Positions 33,609 through 41,274 of a DNA stretch of 64,000 nucleotides are shown here, in pieces. The notes under the pieces are model-generated. The model did no database searches. It was not told the DNA's origin and saw only the letters and a program-made list of their open reading frames with translations. How positions within the stretch are numbered: the first letter of the stretch is position 1; every line of letters begins with the position of its first letter. This DNA comes from JAHEEL01 sp963785245. GTDB taxonomy: Bacteria > Actinomycetota > Acidimicrobiia > Spongiisociales > UBA5794. Location of the stretch: assembly GCA_963785245.1 (NCBI GenBank), contig CAWAUO010000012.1:62001-126000 (forward strand). Reading direction: 5' to 3'. Both the position numbers and the translations under genes were made by a program.

Positions 33609-34768
33609 GACTGCTCCATTCCTTGTTTCCACGCCGACGCCCATCGGTCGGACGATGTCGACGCGATCGTCGTGGCACCCGCACGGGCGAACGGGTCCAG
33701 GGATGCGGGCACGTCCGCAGTTGCCGACATGACGATCGTGCGGTAGAAGTCTCGGCCGAGTGTTCGGAACGCGGCGAGGACCGGGTCGTCCGGAACGCCG
33801 GTTGCCAGCACCAGAACGCCGCCCGCCATGCCGTTCCGGCGGAGTCGCGCGAGTGCGCTCGTCAGGTCGATCGCAGGAGTCGGTTGGACTGCAGAGAGTT
33901 CTTCCATCGCGATCCCGTAGCTGTCGCTCCCGCCGACGACCGTCCCTGAGCCATGCCCCGTCCACAGGGTCGGCGTGTATCCATTCCGGAAGAGGTGGCG
34001 GAACGCCGAGGCCACACCACGCACGGCGTGCTCGAACGTGTCGCGGTCGGGGTAGGCAACGCGGCGAGGGTCGAGCAGGACGAGCGCTCGCGACTGCCAC
34101 GGCATCTCGAGTTGCCGGATCATGAGGACGTCGCGTTTCGCCGTCGACGGCCAGTGAACCTTCCTGAGGTCATCGCCCTGCTGATACTCGCGGAGGGTGA
34201 AGAAATCCTCGCCATCGGTCTGTGAGAAGCTCGACTTCGACGTGTTGACGGTCGGGTCGTGGCCGCGGCCGAGCGGGAGGCCATCAAGATCTTCCACAGC
34301 CGGATATACGACGAGGCGATCCACCTTGCCGGCAGTACCGCCGGCTTCGGTGAGATCCAGGGGATCGCGCACCTGGACGATTGCGGGCCCGACGGCGTAG
34401 ATGCCACGGGGACGGCAGAGGATTTCGTAGCGAGCGGTCATCGGATCCTGCGGTTCAATGCGGTCGGCGACGAAGCGAGCCGTTCCGAGACCGGAGACCT
34501 CGTCGAGGACCGTCACCTGGGCGATCCTCCTGCCGGTCAGGAGGGTCACTTCGACCACCGCACGGTCCCCGTCGTGGACCTGGAACGGGGTGAGGCGCCT
34601 CGTCACCCCGACGCGCGGCACGGCCGTGCGGACATACCCCATTCCGCCTCCGACTGCGAGAATGAGGAACAGTCCGGCGCCGAGCATCAGGCGCTCTCCG
34701 AACACGACCCAGAGGATGACGAGGGCTATTCCCGCTCCGAGTGCGGCCCATCCTCGGGTGGTCGGCAT
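33584..34768 (-). CDS. DUF58 domain protein
   Basis: 394 aa from ATG 34768. Two N-terminal membrane helices (about residues 5-45) are followed by a beta-rich region and the DUF58 signature DGEDFFTLREYQQGDDLRKVHWPSTAKRDVLMIRQ. A vWA-like segment follows (RALVLLDPRR). DUF58 proteins typically act with a MoxR ATPase and a TgpA-like membrane transglutaminase, and both neighbours are present here in that order. It starts 13 nt after the MoxR stop. Confidence 0.88.
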   Translation of the reverse strand: MPTTRGWAALGAGIALVILWVVFGERLMLGAGLFLILAVGGGMGYVRTAVPRVGVTRRLTPFQVHDGDRAVVEVTLLTGRRIAQVTVLDEVSGLGTARFVADRIEPQDPMTARYEILCRPRGIYAVGPAIVQVRDPLDLTEAGGTAGKVDRLVVYPAVEDLDGLPLGRGHDPTVNTSKSSFSQTDGEDFFTLREYQQGDDLRKVHWPSTAKRDVLMIRQLEMPWQSRALVLLDPRRVAYPDRDTFEHAVRGVASAFRHLFRNGYTPTLWTGHGSGTVVGGSDSYGIAMEELSAVQPTPAIDLTSALARLRRNGMAGGVLVLATGVPDDPVLAAFRTLGRDFYRTIVMSATADVPASLDPFARAGATTIASTSSDRWASAWKQGMEQSWSTATAG

Positions 34769-34781
34769 CAGTTGATCGCTT

Positions 34782-35756
34782 TCATCCGGCGGCGACGCGG
34801 GTGCCGGGAACCGGCACTCGGCCGGCGATTCCGTCGAGGATCTGGTGCACTGTGACGCCACGCATCTGCGCTTCGGGGCGAACGATCAGTCGATGATTGA
34901 GTACCGGCACGAGCATCTGCTTGACGTCATCCGGCGCCACGTAGTCCCGCCCGCTCACGGCGGCGGTCGTTCTGGCAGCGCGTTGGAGGTAGAGCGAAGC
35001 TCGCGGGGATGCTCCGAGCAGCAGGTCGGGTTCCTGTCTCGTCGCCTCGGCAATGTCGATGATGTACCCCTTGACGACATCAGCGACATGGATGTGCTGA
35101 GCGATCTCTGCCATCCGAACGATGTCGTCAGCGTGGACGACCGGGCGCAGGTCCTCGAACGTCGACCGTTCGCCGTGCGTGTCGAGCATCTCGAGCTCCT
35201 TCACCCGCGATGGGTATCCAACCGTGAGGCGCATCATGAACCGGTCGAGTTGGGCCTCGGGCAGCGGATAGGTGCCCTCATGCTCGATCGGATTCTGAGT
35301 CGCGATCACGATGAACGGCGGTCCAAGCGTCCGGGTGGTGCCATCGACGGTGACCTGGCGCTCCTCCATCGCTTCGAGGAGCGCGGCCTGTGTCTTCGGG
35401 CTGGCGCGGTTGATCTCGTCGCCGAGGATCACGTTGGCGAACACGGGGCCTGATCGGAACACGAAATCCCCGGCCTCGCGGTCCCACACCGACACGCCGG
35501 TCACATCGGATGGGAGCAGGTCGGGGGTGAACTGGATGCGCTGGAACGAGCAATCGATCGAGCGGGCAAGGGACTTGGCGAGCAGCGTCTTGCCGACACC
35601 GGGCACATCTTCGATGAGGGCGTGGCCTCCGGCGATGAGGCACGACGCGGTGAGTTCGACCGTCTCGCGTTGCCCCTGGATGACATGTTCGATGTTGTCG
35701 GCGATGGCAGTGAAATGCTCTCCGAACCAAGCCAGGTCATCGGGAATCACGGGCAC
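34782..35756 (-). CDS. moxR: MoxR-family AAA+ ATPase
   Basis: 324 aa from GTG 35756, preceded by AGGAGG with 6-nt spacing. Walker A is EDVPGVGKTLLAKSLA, Walker B is VILGDEINRASPKTQ, and the family stretch RQVTVDGTTRTLGPPFIVIATQNPIEHEGTYPLPEAQLDRF is complete. MoxR proteins act as chaperone-like ATPases for vWA or DUF58 partners. It heads the MoxR-DUF58-TgpA operon. The frame is open upstream, but only this start has a good ribosome-binding site. Confidence 0.92.
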   Translation of the reverse strand: MPVIPDDLAWFGEHFTAIADNIEHVIQGQRETVELTASCLIAGGHALIEDVPGVGKTLLAKSLARSIDCSFQRIQFTPDLLPSDVTGVSVWDREAGDFVFRSGPVFANVILGDEINRASPKTQAALLEAMEERQVTVDGTTRTLGPPFIVIATQNPIEHEGTYPLPEAQLDRFMMRLTVGYPSRVKELEMLDTHGERSTFEDLRPVVHADDIVRMAEIAQHIHVADVVKGYIIDIAEATRQEPDLLLGASPRASLYLQRAARTTAAVSGRDYVAPDDVKQMLVPVLNHRLIVRPEAQMRGVTVHQILDGIAGRVPVPGTRVAAG

Positions 35757-35865
35757 GCGGGTCCTCCTGTGTGTTTCGACACATTCGAGCCTAGATGGGA
35801 TCGCACGCTGCGGGGGACGGAGGGGTGAGGACCGTCCGGGTACATCGGCCGGGTACGCTTGCTTC

Positions 35866-35892
35866 GTGGAGAGATGGGGAGCGCAGCCATGA
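35866..35892 (+). CDS. possible 8-codon leader MERWGAQP
   Basis: GTG 35866 is 6 nt after a TACGCT box (35854-35859), the leaderless spacing seen elsewhere in this window. The frame stops at a TGA that overlaps the ATG of the next gene (ATGA). It could couple translation into that gene or simply be a chance frame. Confidence 0.3.
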   Translation: MERWGAQP

Positions 35893-36131
35893 TCAAGCGG
35901 AACGTGATCGTCGCGGTGGTTCGGCGACCGAGGCTCTGGCCGACAGCCGCCGCAGCGATATTGGCATTCGCACCTGTCGCGTGGTGGCGGCGCCGTCCGT
36001 TCCTTCCGCTGCCTGACGCCGAGGTGCTCCGGTGGCGGACCGCCACCGCATACGGATCCAGCGATGCCGTTGTTGATCCCGCCGATGTCGTGGCGTATCT
36101 TGAGTGGAGGCGGCGGTCTACCAAGGGGTAG
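35889..36131 (+). CDS. small membrane-associated protein, unknown
   Basis: 80 aa. A basic N-terminus and a hydrophobic helix (about residues 17-33, PTAAAAILAFAPVAWW) precede a soluble tail with EVLRWRTATAYG and VVAYLEWRRR. I recall similar short proteins in other actinobacteria but no function. It is followed after 16 nt by the 213-aa gene. Confidence 0.6.
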   Translation: MIKRNVIVAVVRRPRLWPTAAAAILAFAPVAWWRRRPFLPLPDAEVLRWRTATAYGSSDAVVDPADVVAYLEWRRRSTKG

Positions 36132-36147
36132 CAGAGGGGAGGCAGAT

Positions 36148-36789
36148 GTGGCAGTCGGCGCATTGAGCGACGATCTCTTGCGCCTGCCCGGTGTCGAACA
36201 CGCCGAACTGGACGGCGATCCGGCTACTCCTGCCGGAATCCGCGTCCGAGTCGCCGACGGCGTGGACGCTGCGGCGGTCGCAGACGAGGTGCGTCGGGTC
36301 CTCGCGCAACACGGGCTTCGACCGGACCTCGGCGACGCCAGCGATGCTTCTCCGCCGGGGTCCGACACCCACGAGCTGGTGCCCGGGCCACCGCAAGACA
36401 CGCCGGACGACGCCCCGCCCGATCCCATCGCGGATGTTCCCGTCGTCGTCCTCATGGCCGGCAACGGGCCGATCTCCGTCGGGATCACCGAAGGGATCGA
36501 CACGATTGTTGTGACCGCCACCGGCCCTGCCGGCCACGCTTCGGTTCCGGCTTCCGGTCCGTCCGCCGTGGCCGTTGACCAGGCCGTCACTGAGGCCGTC
36601 GCCGAACTCGCTGGGACCGCGACCCGACCTCGGATCTGTTCGATCGATGAACGAGAACTCGGCGGCATCTCCGTCGTCACGGTCGTGGTCGAGGAGAGCG
36701 GCGCGCGCCTCGTCGGATCGGCCGTCGTGCGATCAGGTCGTACCTACGCGGTGGGACGAGCCGTCTGGGCGGCGCTGTCGTCGCGGTGA
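36148..36789 (+). CDS. hypothetical two-domain protein
   Basis: 213 aa from GTG 36148, with GGGGAGG 5 nt upstream. The first 60 residues look like a small alpha/beta unit (LRLPGVEHAELDGD...VADEVRRVLAQHGLRPDL). A Pro/Asp-rich linker follows, then a beta-rich C-terminal domain. Its end (VTVVVEE...LVGSAVVRSGRTYAVGRAVWAAL) resembles repeated beta-beta-alpha units seen in regulatory domains such as LeuA's tail, but the resemblance is weak. No family is assigned. The 3' end converges on, and overlaps, the resolvase-like gene. Confidence 0.6.
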   Translation: MAVGALSDDLLRLPGVEHAELDGDPATPAGIRVRVADGVDAAAVADEVRRVLAQHGLRPDLGDASDASPPGSDTHELVPGPPQDTPDDAPPDPIADVPVVVLMAGNGPISVGITEGIDTIVVTATGPAGHASVPASGPSAVAVDQAVTEAVAELAGTATRPRICSIDERELGGISVVTVVVEESGARLVGSAVVRSGRTYAVGRAVWAALSSR

Positions 36790-37289
36790 GTTCCGTGCGG
36801 CATCAGTTGAACGATGACGTCGGTGCTCGCGGCGTCCGGGAGGAGCGCGGCCGGTTCTTGTACCGATGGCTGTTCGGCAAACTCCCTCTGAAAGCTGCCA
36901 ACCTTCGCGATGACGTCGCGCACGACGAGGCGGGTGTGGTCATCCGGAATGTCGAGTAGTTCGCTGTGGTCGGCCTCGTTGATTGAGACGATCGTCAGTC
37001 CGAGGCCGCGGAGATGATCGAGCATGATCTCCTGGCTGATCTTGTCGGGCGAGAGCACCGCGAGATCGGAGACGATCAGTGCGTCGGCGTTGCCGGAACG
37101 GGCGATGTCGAGGAGGGCACGGTAGCCGTCACGGCCGAGCGGCTGGGTCGGGTCGCGTCCGTCCAGGCAGGTCGCGATGAGGTGGTGGCCGGCGTCCGCG
37201 GTCCAGCGACGAATTCGCTCGCTCTGTGCGAACGCGGTTTCGCCCTCTTCGAGGCTTGGTGCCTCCCGTATGTACCCGACGACGCGCAC
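36744..37289 (-). CDS. resolvase-like protein lacking the catalytic serine
   Basis: 181 aa from GTG 37289 with GGAG 5 nt upstream. The fold signature of the serine-recombinase N-terminal domain is recognisable: VVGYIREAP, then GRDGYRALLDIARSGNADALIVSDLAVLS. The catalytic Ser of the usual Y-x-R-V-S motif is replaced (Y-I-R-E-A), and the L-D-R-L-S-R arginines read LAVLSP. There is no zinc-ribbon or DNA-binding tail. It is probably not an active recombinase and may have a regulatory or structural role. It overlaps the 213-aa gene by 46 nt at its 3' end. Confidence 0.6.
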   Translation of the reverse strand: MRVVGYIREAPSLEEGETAFAQSERIRRWTADAGHHLIATCLDGRDPTQPLGRDGYRALLDIARSGNADALIVSDLAVLSPDKISQEIMLDHLRGLGLTIVSINEADHSELLDIPDDHTRLVVRDVIAKVGSFQREFAEQPSVQEPAALLPDAASTDVIVQLMPHGTHRDDSAAQTARPTA

Positions 37290-37326
37290 GCTCACTCCAG
37301 CGCTCTCGACGTTGCTGCCCGCTCTG

Positions 37327-37355
37327 AGTATGACATGGTGACGGTGAGTGGTCAA
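37327..37355 (-). promoter_or_regulatory. promoter of the resolvase-like gene
   Basis: TTGACC (37355-37350), a 17-bp spacer and CATACT (37332-37327) on the minus strand, 38 nt before the GTG start. Confidence 0.65.
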
Positions 37356-37406
37356 CAACCGGCGCTGAGTAGTCACGGGCGCGTCCACCGTCCGGGGACC
37401 TGCTGG

Positions 37407-37412
37407 TACCCT
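37407..37412 (+). promoter_or_regulatory. -10 box of the HNH gene (leaderless spacing)
   Basis: TACCCT lies 6 nt before the ATG, with TG two bases upstream (extended -10 style). Confidence 0.45.
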
Positions 37413-37418
37413 CTGGCC

Positions 37419-37913
37419 ATGCCGCGGGCACTCGTGTTGAATGCAAGTCTCGAACCGCTTTCGGTGGTTCCGGTCCGGCGCGCGCTCGTGCTTGTGCTCC
37501 ATGACCGGGCCGATGTGGTGGCAACCAACGGGGCGATCTGGCACGCCGAGACGGTGGAGATGCCTTCGCCATCCGTCGTTCGGCTCCGGCGCTACGTCCG
37601 GGTCCCGTACCAGCGCCGCATCCCCGTCAATCGCAGGACGGTGTTCGAACGGGACGGCCACCGCTGCCAGTACTGCGGCCGGCAGGCGGAGAATCTGGAC
37701 CATGTGGTCCCACGGTCGCAGGGCGGCGAACACTCGTGGCTGAACGTCGTGGCTGCATGCCGAAGGTGCAACAGCACGAAGGGCGGGCGGACGCCATCCG
37801 AGGCAGGGCTCACGCTGGCGATGAAGCCGAGGCTCCCGCGGCCGGATGCCTGGGTCGCGGCCGCCACCGGGGGATCGGTGGATCCGGGCTGGGAGCCCTA
37901 TGTCACGGCGTAG
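37419..37913 (+). CDS. HNH endonuclease domain protein
   Basis: 164 aa. The N-terminus RALVLNASLEPLSVVPVRRALVLVL is the conserved lead of a widespread actinobacterial HNH family. The nuclease core is CQYCGRQAENLDHVVPRSQGG...WLNVVAACRRCNSTKGGRTPSEAG, with the CxxC pairs and the DH pair intact. Its biological target is unknown. It is divergent from the resolvase-like gene, and its last 11 nt overlap the end of the convergent UspA gene. Confidence 0.85.
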   Translation: MPRALVLNASLEPLSVVPVRRALVLVLHDRADVVATNGAIWHAETVEMPSPSVVRLRRYVRVPYQRRIPVNRRTVFERDGHRCQYCGRQAENLDHVVPRSQGGEHSWLNVVAACRRCNSTKGGRTPSEAGLTLAMKPRLPRPDAWVAAATGGSVDPGWEPYVTA

Positions 37914-38427
37914 CCGAACGGATCAGCAGCACCGGCCGCGGAGACCGTCGGACGATCTTGGTTCCGGTGGAGCCGAGCAATCCCTGGAACAGGCCCTGGC
38001 CGTGGGATCCAATCACCACCACGTCGGCATCGAGGTCGAGGACCTGCTTGATGATCGCGGCCGCCACGTTCTCGCTCTCGATCACGTGTGCGTCGACGTC
38101 GATCCCACGCTGAGCGAGCGCATCGACGAGGGACCCCGTGTTCCTCCTGAGCTTGTCCCTGAGATAGCGTTCGATCATCGCAGCGTCCCCCGGCCAGCCA
38201 GTCGGGCCATCCCGACGAGCAACGGGTGTCTCGACGAAGGTGTAGTCGGCGACCACGCTCGCGCCGTCGCCCGGTCCCCAATGGTCGCGAATGTCGTTGA
38301 GGAAGGTCCGTGGAACTTCGACAACGGTCAGAACGGTCACTCGTCCGTCGGTTCCGGCCAGCCGCGAAGCGAACTCGGCAGCGGTGGCAGCCTCGATCTC
38401 ACCGTCGGTTGCGACAAGTACGTGCAC
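37903..38427 (-). CDS. universal stress protein (UspA family)
   Basis: 174 aa from GTG 38427, with GGAGGAGG ending 4 nt upstream. VHVLVATDGE opens the domain and the ATP-binding motif GSHGQGLFQGLLGSTGTKIVRR is at the C-terminus (G-x2-G-x9-G-S/T pattern). An ATP-binding stress response role is typical. A start at 38454 is possible but lacks a good ribosome-binding site. Confidence 0.85.
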   Translation of the reverse strand: MHVLVATDGEIEAATAAEFASRLAGTDGRVTVLTVVEVPRTFLNDIRDHWGPGDGASVVADYTFVETPVARRDGPTGWPGDAAMIERYLRDKLRRNTGSLVDALAQRGIDVDAHVIESENVAAAIIKQVLDLDADVVVIGSHGQGLFQGLLGSTGTKIVRRSPRPVLLIRSATP

Positions 38428-38456
38428 GGATCCTCCTCCAGGTGGCGTCGCCAACC

Positions 38457-39230
38457 CTAGACGGGGAGTCCCGCCTCCCGCCCGATCGCGATGAGCGTCG
38501 GCGTCTCGATTCCGGCCGTTCTCGCCTGTCCGATCGCCCGCTCCAGGCGGCGAGGAGCGCTCCGACCGGTGGCGCCGTGTTCGGGATCACCGTCAATTGC
38601 GGCAACCATCCCTGCGACGGCTCGGTCCCGGTCGACCGGTTCGCCGACGAGCCAATCCTGGATGTCGAGGACCTCTGAGGCGACGGCGCCGGCGAAGTCC
38701 CGATGGCCGTTCCACAAATCGGTAACGGTCCCCTGCGTACGGAGTCCACCGATATTCGCCGTCAGGATGTAGAGGTTCTTCGCGACGAGCGCGTGGGTCA
38801 GCTCATCATCCGCGATGTGCTCGGCCGGAATGCCGATTGCGTTGAGTGCTCTCACGACCGTGCCGGCCCACGGCCCTGCGACGGGCGTTGGGACGAGTAC
38901 CCGGGTCGTCCGTCCTGGCTTCTTCTCAAACCATACGACGGCAACCGTCGGCGCCTCGATGCCGTGCCGAATCCAGTCGCGGGGGAGGAGTTCATTCTGA
39001 ATCAGGCCGACGCTGGAGCGCCACTCAGCCGGCAGGTTCTCCAGAACTGGGTGGAGGTCATCCTCGGCAACCGTGACCAGCGTGAGTCCGGGATCCGGAT
39101 TGCGCTCGACGGCGGTGGCGAGCGGCGTCGAACGGAGGACGGGGAAGATCGGGTGGCCGGTGCGGAGGAACGCGTGGCCGAACACGGCGCCCATCTCTCC
39201 GACCCCAACGAGGGTGATCAAGTCAATCAT
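38457..39230 (-). CDS. ketopantoate reductase-like NAD(P)-binding protein
   Basis: 257 aa. The N-terminus LITLVGVGEMGAVFGHAFLRTGHPIF is a Rossmann dinucleotide fold (GxGxxG). Weak similarity to ApbA/PanE continues in LVAKNLYILTANIGGL, where the catalytic Lys and Asn would lie. Other conserved PanE parts are poor, so the reaction is uncertain. A TACCCT box lies 7 nt before the ATG. It is divergent from mraZ. Confidence 0.6.
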   Translation of the reverse strand: MIDLITLVGVGEMGAVFGHAFLRTGHPIFPVLRSTPLATAVERNPDPGLTLVTVAEDDLHPVLENLPAEWRSSVGLIQNELLPRDWIRHGIEAPTVAVVWFEKKPGRTTRVLVPTPVAGPWAGTVVRALNAIGIPAEHIADDELTHALVAKNLYILTANIGGLRTQGTVTDLWNGHRDFAGAVASEVLDIQDWLVGEPVDRDRAVAGMVAAIDGDPEHGATGRSAPRRLERAIGQARTAGIETPTLIAIGREAGLPV

Positions 39231-39280
39231 GGGTCACAGGGTACCCGGGGTGGGTGAGGGAACGGGTGGGGGCGAAAGAG

Positions 39281-39309
39281 TTGACATGTGGCGCGGAATG
39301 GGTCATAGT
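39281..39309 (+). promoter_or_regulatory. promoter of mraZ and the dcw cluster
   Basis: Perfect TTGACA (39281-39286), a 17-bp spacer and CATAGT (39304-39309), 45 nt ahead of the mraZ start. Confidence 0.8.
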
Positions 39310-39323
39310 GGGGCCTCGTGGGA
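39299..39323 (+). promoter_or_regulatory. MraZ-binding repeats (three TGGGN boxes)
   Basis: TGGGT, TGGGG and TGGGA are separated by exactly 5 nt each (10-bp period), the arrangement known for MraZ operators in E. coli. They overlap the -10 of the promoter, so MraZ would repress its own operon. Confidence 0.8.
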
Positions 39324-39354
39324 GATGATTTCAGCGCAACGGAGGCGCAGACCG

Positions 39355-39786
39355 GTGTTTCTCGGGGAGTACAGCCATTCGATGGACGGGAAGGGGCGGG
39401 TTGTGATGCCCAGCAAATTCCGTTCAGGCCTCGACATGGGCTGTGTCGTCACCAAGGGACAGGAACGTTGCCTCTACGTCTTCCCGATGGATCGATGGGA
39501 AGACGAAGCAGACAAGGTGCTCCAACTGCCGCGTACAGATCGGCGGGCCAGGGACATCTCGCGGTCCTTCTTCGCCTCGGCGACGGATCAGACACTCGAT
39601 CGGCAGGGACGAGTGCAGATCCCGGAGGGTCTCCGAACCTTCGCCGAGTTGGAGAAGGACCTGACGATCGTTGGCGTCGCCAACCACATCGAGATCTGGG
39701 ACACGGAGACGTGGCTCACCGTTGTCGCAGAAGCCGACGAGTACTACGCCGAAATCGAGGAGGCAGTCTCGGAGAACGGAATATGA
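39355..39786 (+). CDS. mraZ: transcriptional regulator MraZ
   Basis: 143 aa from GTG 39355, giving the family N-terminus MFLGEYSHSMDGKGRVVMPSKFR. Two SpoVT/AbrB-like DNA-binding domains follow, the second with DRQGRVQIPEGLRTFAEL. MraZ binds TGGGN repeats upstream of dcw operons, and these repeats lie 32-56 nt before its start. GGAGG precedes the GTG by 9 nt. A frame-compatible ATG at 39325 would break the conserved N-terminus. Confidence 0.93.
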   Translation: MFLGEYSHSMDGKGRVVMPSKFRSGLDMGCVVTKGQERCLYVFPMDRWEDEADKVLQLPRTDRRARDISRSFFASATDQTLDRQGRVQIPEGLRTFAELEKDLTIVGVANHIEIWDTETWLTVVAEADEYYAEIEEAVSENGI

Positions 39787-39849
39787 CCGGTCGAAGTGGA
39801 CGTCGGGCAACCACACCCGCGTCCGAAGCTGTGAAACGGTCTGGCCTGT

Positions 39850-39930
39850 GGTCAGCCCCTCGGATGCCAATTGGAAGGCCCCTTACTCCGCCCGCTTCCA
39901 TGTTGGCGCCAGCGCTCCGGGGGGCTGACC
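39850..39930 (+). promoter_or_regulatory. RNA hairpin covering the rsmH ribosome-binding site
   Basis: ggtcagcccctcgga (39850-39864) pairs with tccggggggctgacc (39916-39930): 15 bp with one T-G pair. The 3' arm contains the G-run that is the only Shine-Dalgarno-like sequence of rsmH and ends at the base before the ATG. Inside the 51-nt loop a second stem, tggaag/cttcca (39872-39877 and 39895-39900), and the palindrome tggcgcca (39904-39911) add structure. A conserved actinobacterial 'mraW motif' RNA has been described upstream of this gene; whether this is a member needs a covariance-model search. Confidence 0.75.
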
Positions 39931-40866
39931 ATGGATCAGACCACCAGCAGCTACCACAATCCGGTCCTCGTCGAGGCATGCGTCGAGGCGCTCGGTCCGG
40001 CAGCGTCCGGAGTGATCGTCGACGGGACGTTCGGCGGCGGCGGTCACACGCGTGCTCTCCTCGCCGCGTATCCGCAGGTGCAGATCATCGGAATCGATCG
40101 CGATCCGGAGGCGTTGGCGAATCGACCGGACGACGCGCGTCTGCGCATCGTGCTGGGCAACTTCGCCGAGATGCAGTCCCTCGTCAACGATGAGCTGGGC
40201 ACATCACCTGACACTCCTGGGACCGTTGACGGGATTCTTCTGGACCTTGGCATCTCATCGCATCAGGTCGATACCGCAGGGCGCGGGTTCTCCTATCACC
40301 GCAGCGGCCCGATCGATATGCGGATGGGCCCCGACGCACCGTCGAGCGCAGGAGACCTCGTCAACGATCTCGACTATGACGAGCTTCGCTCTCTCATCCG
40401 ACGCTATGGAGAAGAGCGATTCGCCGGACGGATTGCAGCAGCCGTCGTTGCGGCTCGACCGATCGATGACACCGCCGATCTTGCCGCCGTCATCGCAGAT
40501 GCGGTACCGGCGGCAGCCAGACGATCTGGCCATCCGGCCAGGAAGACGTTCCAGGCGCTTCGCATCGCAACGAACGCTGAACTCGAGGCGCTCGCGGCCG
40601 GTCTCGAATCCGCCATGGAGCTGCTGCGGCCGGGTGGGAGGATCTGCGTGATCGCCTACCACTCACTCGAGGACCGCATGGTCAAGCGATGGATCGCCGC
40701 CGGCGCCCTCGACTGCACGTGTCCGCCGGAACTCCCGGTGTGCGTGTGCGACCGCAGCCCGGAACTCGTCGACCTCGGACGAGTTCGGCCCTCGGACGGG
40801 GAGGTGGATGCGAATCCACGCTCACGAAGCGCGATCCTTCGGATCGCCGAGAGGACGGCCGCATGA
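39931..40866 (+). CDS. rsmH: 16S rRNA (cytosine-1402-N4) methyltransferase
   Basis: 311 aa from ATG 39931. The start MDQTTSSYHNPVLVEACVEAL is typical, and the SAM motif is VDGTFGGGGHTRALL. DGILLDLGISSHQVD, RGFSYHRSGPIDMRM and the C-terminal YHSLEDRMVKRW are all present. It methylates C1402 of 16S rRNA and is the usual second gene of dcw clusters. The translation start is sealed in an RNA stem. Confidence 0.96.
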   Translation: MDQTTSSYHNPVLVEACVEALGPAASGVIVDGTFGGGGHTRALLAAYPQVQIIGIDRDPEALANRPDDARLRIVLGNFAEMQSLVNDELGTSPDTPGTVDGILLDLGISSHQVDTAGRGFSYHRSGPIDMRMGPDAPSSAGDLVNDLDYDELRSLIRRYGEERFAGRIAAAVVAARPIDDTADLAAVIADAVPAAARRSGHPARKTFQALRIATNAELEALAAGLESAMELLRPGGRICVIAYHSLEDRMVKRWIAAGALDCTCPPELPVCVCDRSPELVDLGRVRPSDGEVDANPRSRSAILRIAERTAA

Positions 40867-41255
40867 CCGCCGGTGCCTTCCCCCGAACGACCACCCGCCG
40901 GGCGCGCACCGGAACGAGCAGTCGTCCGGTCGTCCGCCCACTCCTGATTTTCGTGCTCGCAGTGATCATCGCCTTCTTCGCGGTGATCTACTCGAGGATC
41001 TCGCTCGACCGGACCGCATTCGAGATTCAACTCCTGGACCGCCAGATCGCGACCCAGGAGCAACTGCACTGGGATCTGAGGGTCGAGCATGCTCGACTCC
41101 AGGCGCCGGATCGGATCACAAAGAGGGCCGTCGAACTCGGTCTTGTCTACCCGGACGATCGTCAGACGATCGAACTCACGGGTGTCGAGGCTGTCGTCGG
41201 CGGCCCTGAGGATCGATGGCTGGACCTGAGAGCTCTGCTCTTGGAGCAGTCGTGA
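40863..41255 (+). CDS. ftsL: FtsL-like cell-division protein
   Basis: 130 aa. A basic cytosolic N-terminus (about 25 residues), one membrane helix (LLIFVLAVIIAFFAVIYS) and a short periplasmic leucine-zipper-like coiled coil (LDRQIATQEQLHWDLRVEHARLQ) fit FtsL of the divisome. The sequence family is weakly conserved, so position between rsmH and ftsI carries much of the case. The ATG overlaps the rsmH stop. Confidence 0.82.
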   Translation: MTAGAFPRTTTRRARTGTSSRPVVRPLLIFVLAVIIAFFAVIYSRISLDRTAFEIQLLDRQIATQEQLHWDLRVEHARLQAPDRITKRAVELGLVYPDDRQTIELTGVEAVVGGPEDRWLDLRALLLEQS

Positions 41256-41274
41256 CCACTACGGGAGGGGAACG

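Noticed and set aside
36744..37913. A mobile element or integron made of the recombinase-like and HNH genes
   Set aside because: There are no terminal repeats or att-like sites, the recombinase residues are missing and the flanks are ordinary genes of the same composition.
39783..40193. A frame running from the mraZ end through the mraZ-rsmH gap (MTGRSGRRATTPAS...)
   Set aside because: It runs on into rsmH out of frame with Arg/Ser-rich composition. The gap is better explained by the RNA stem.
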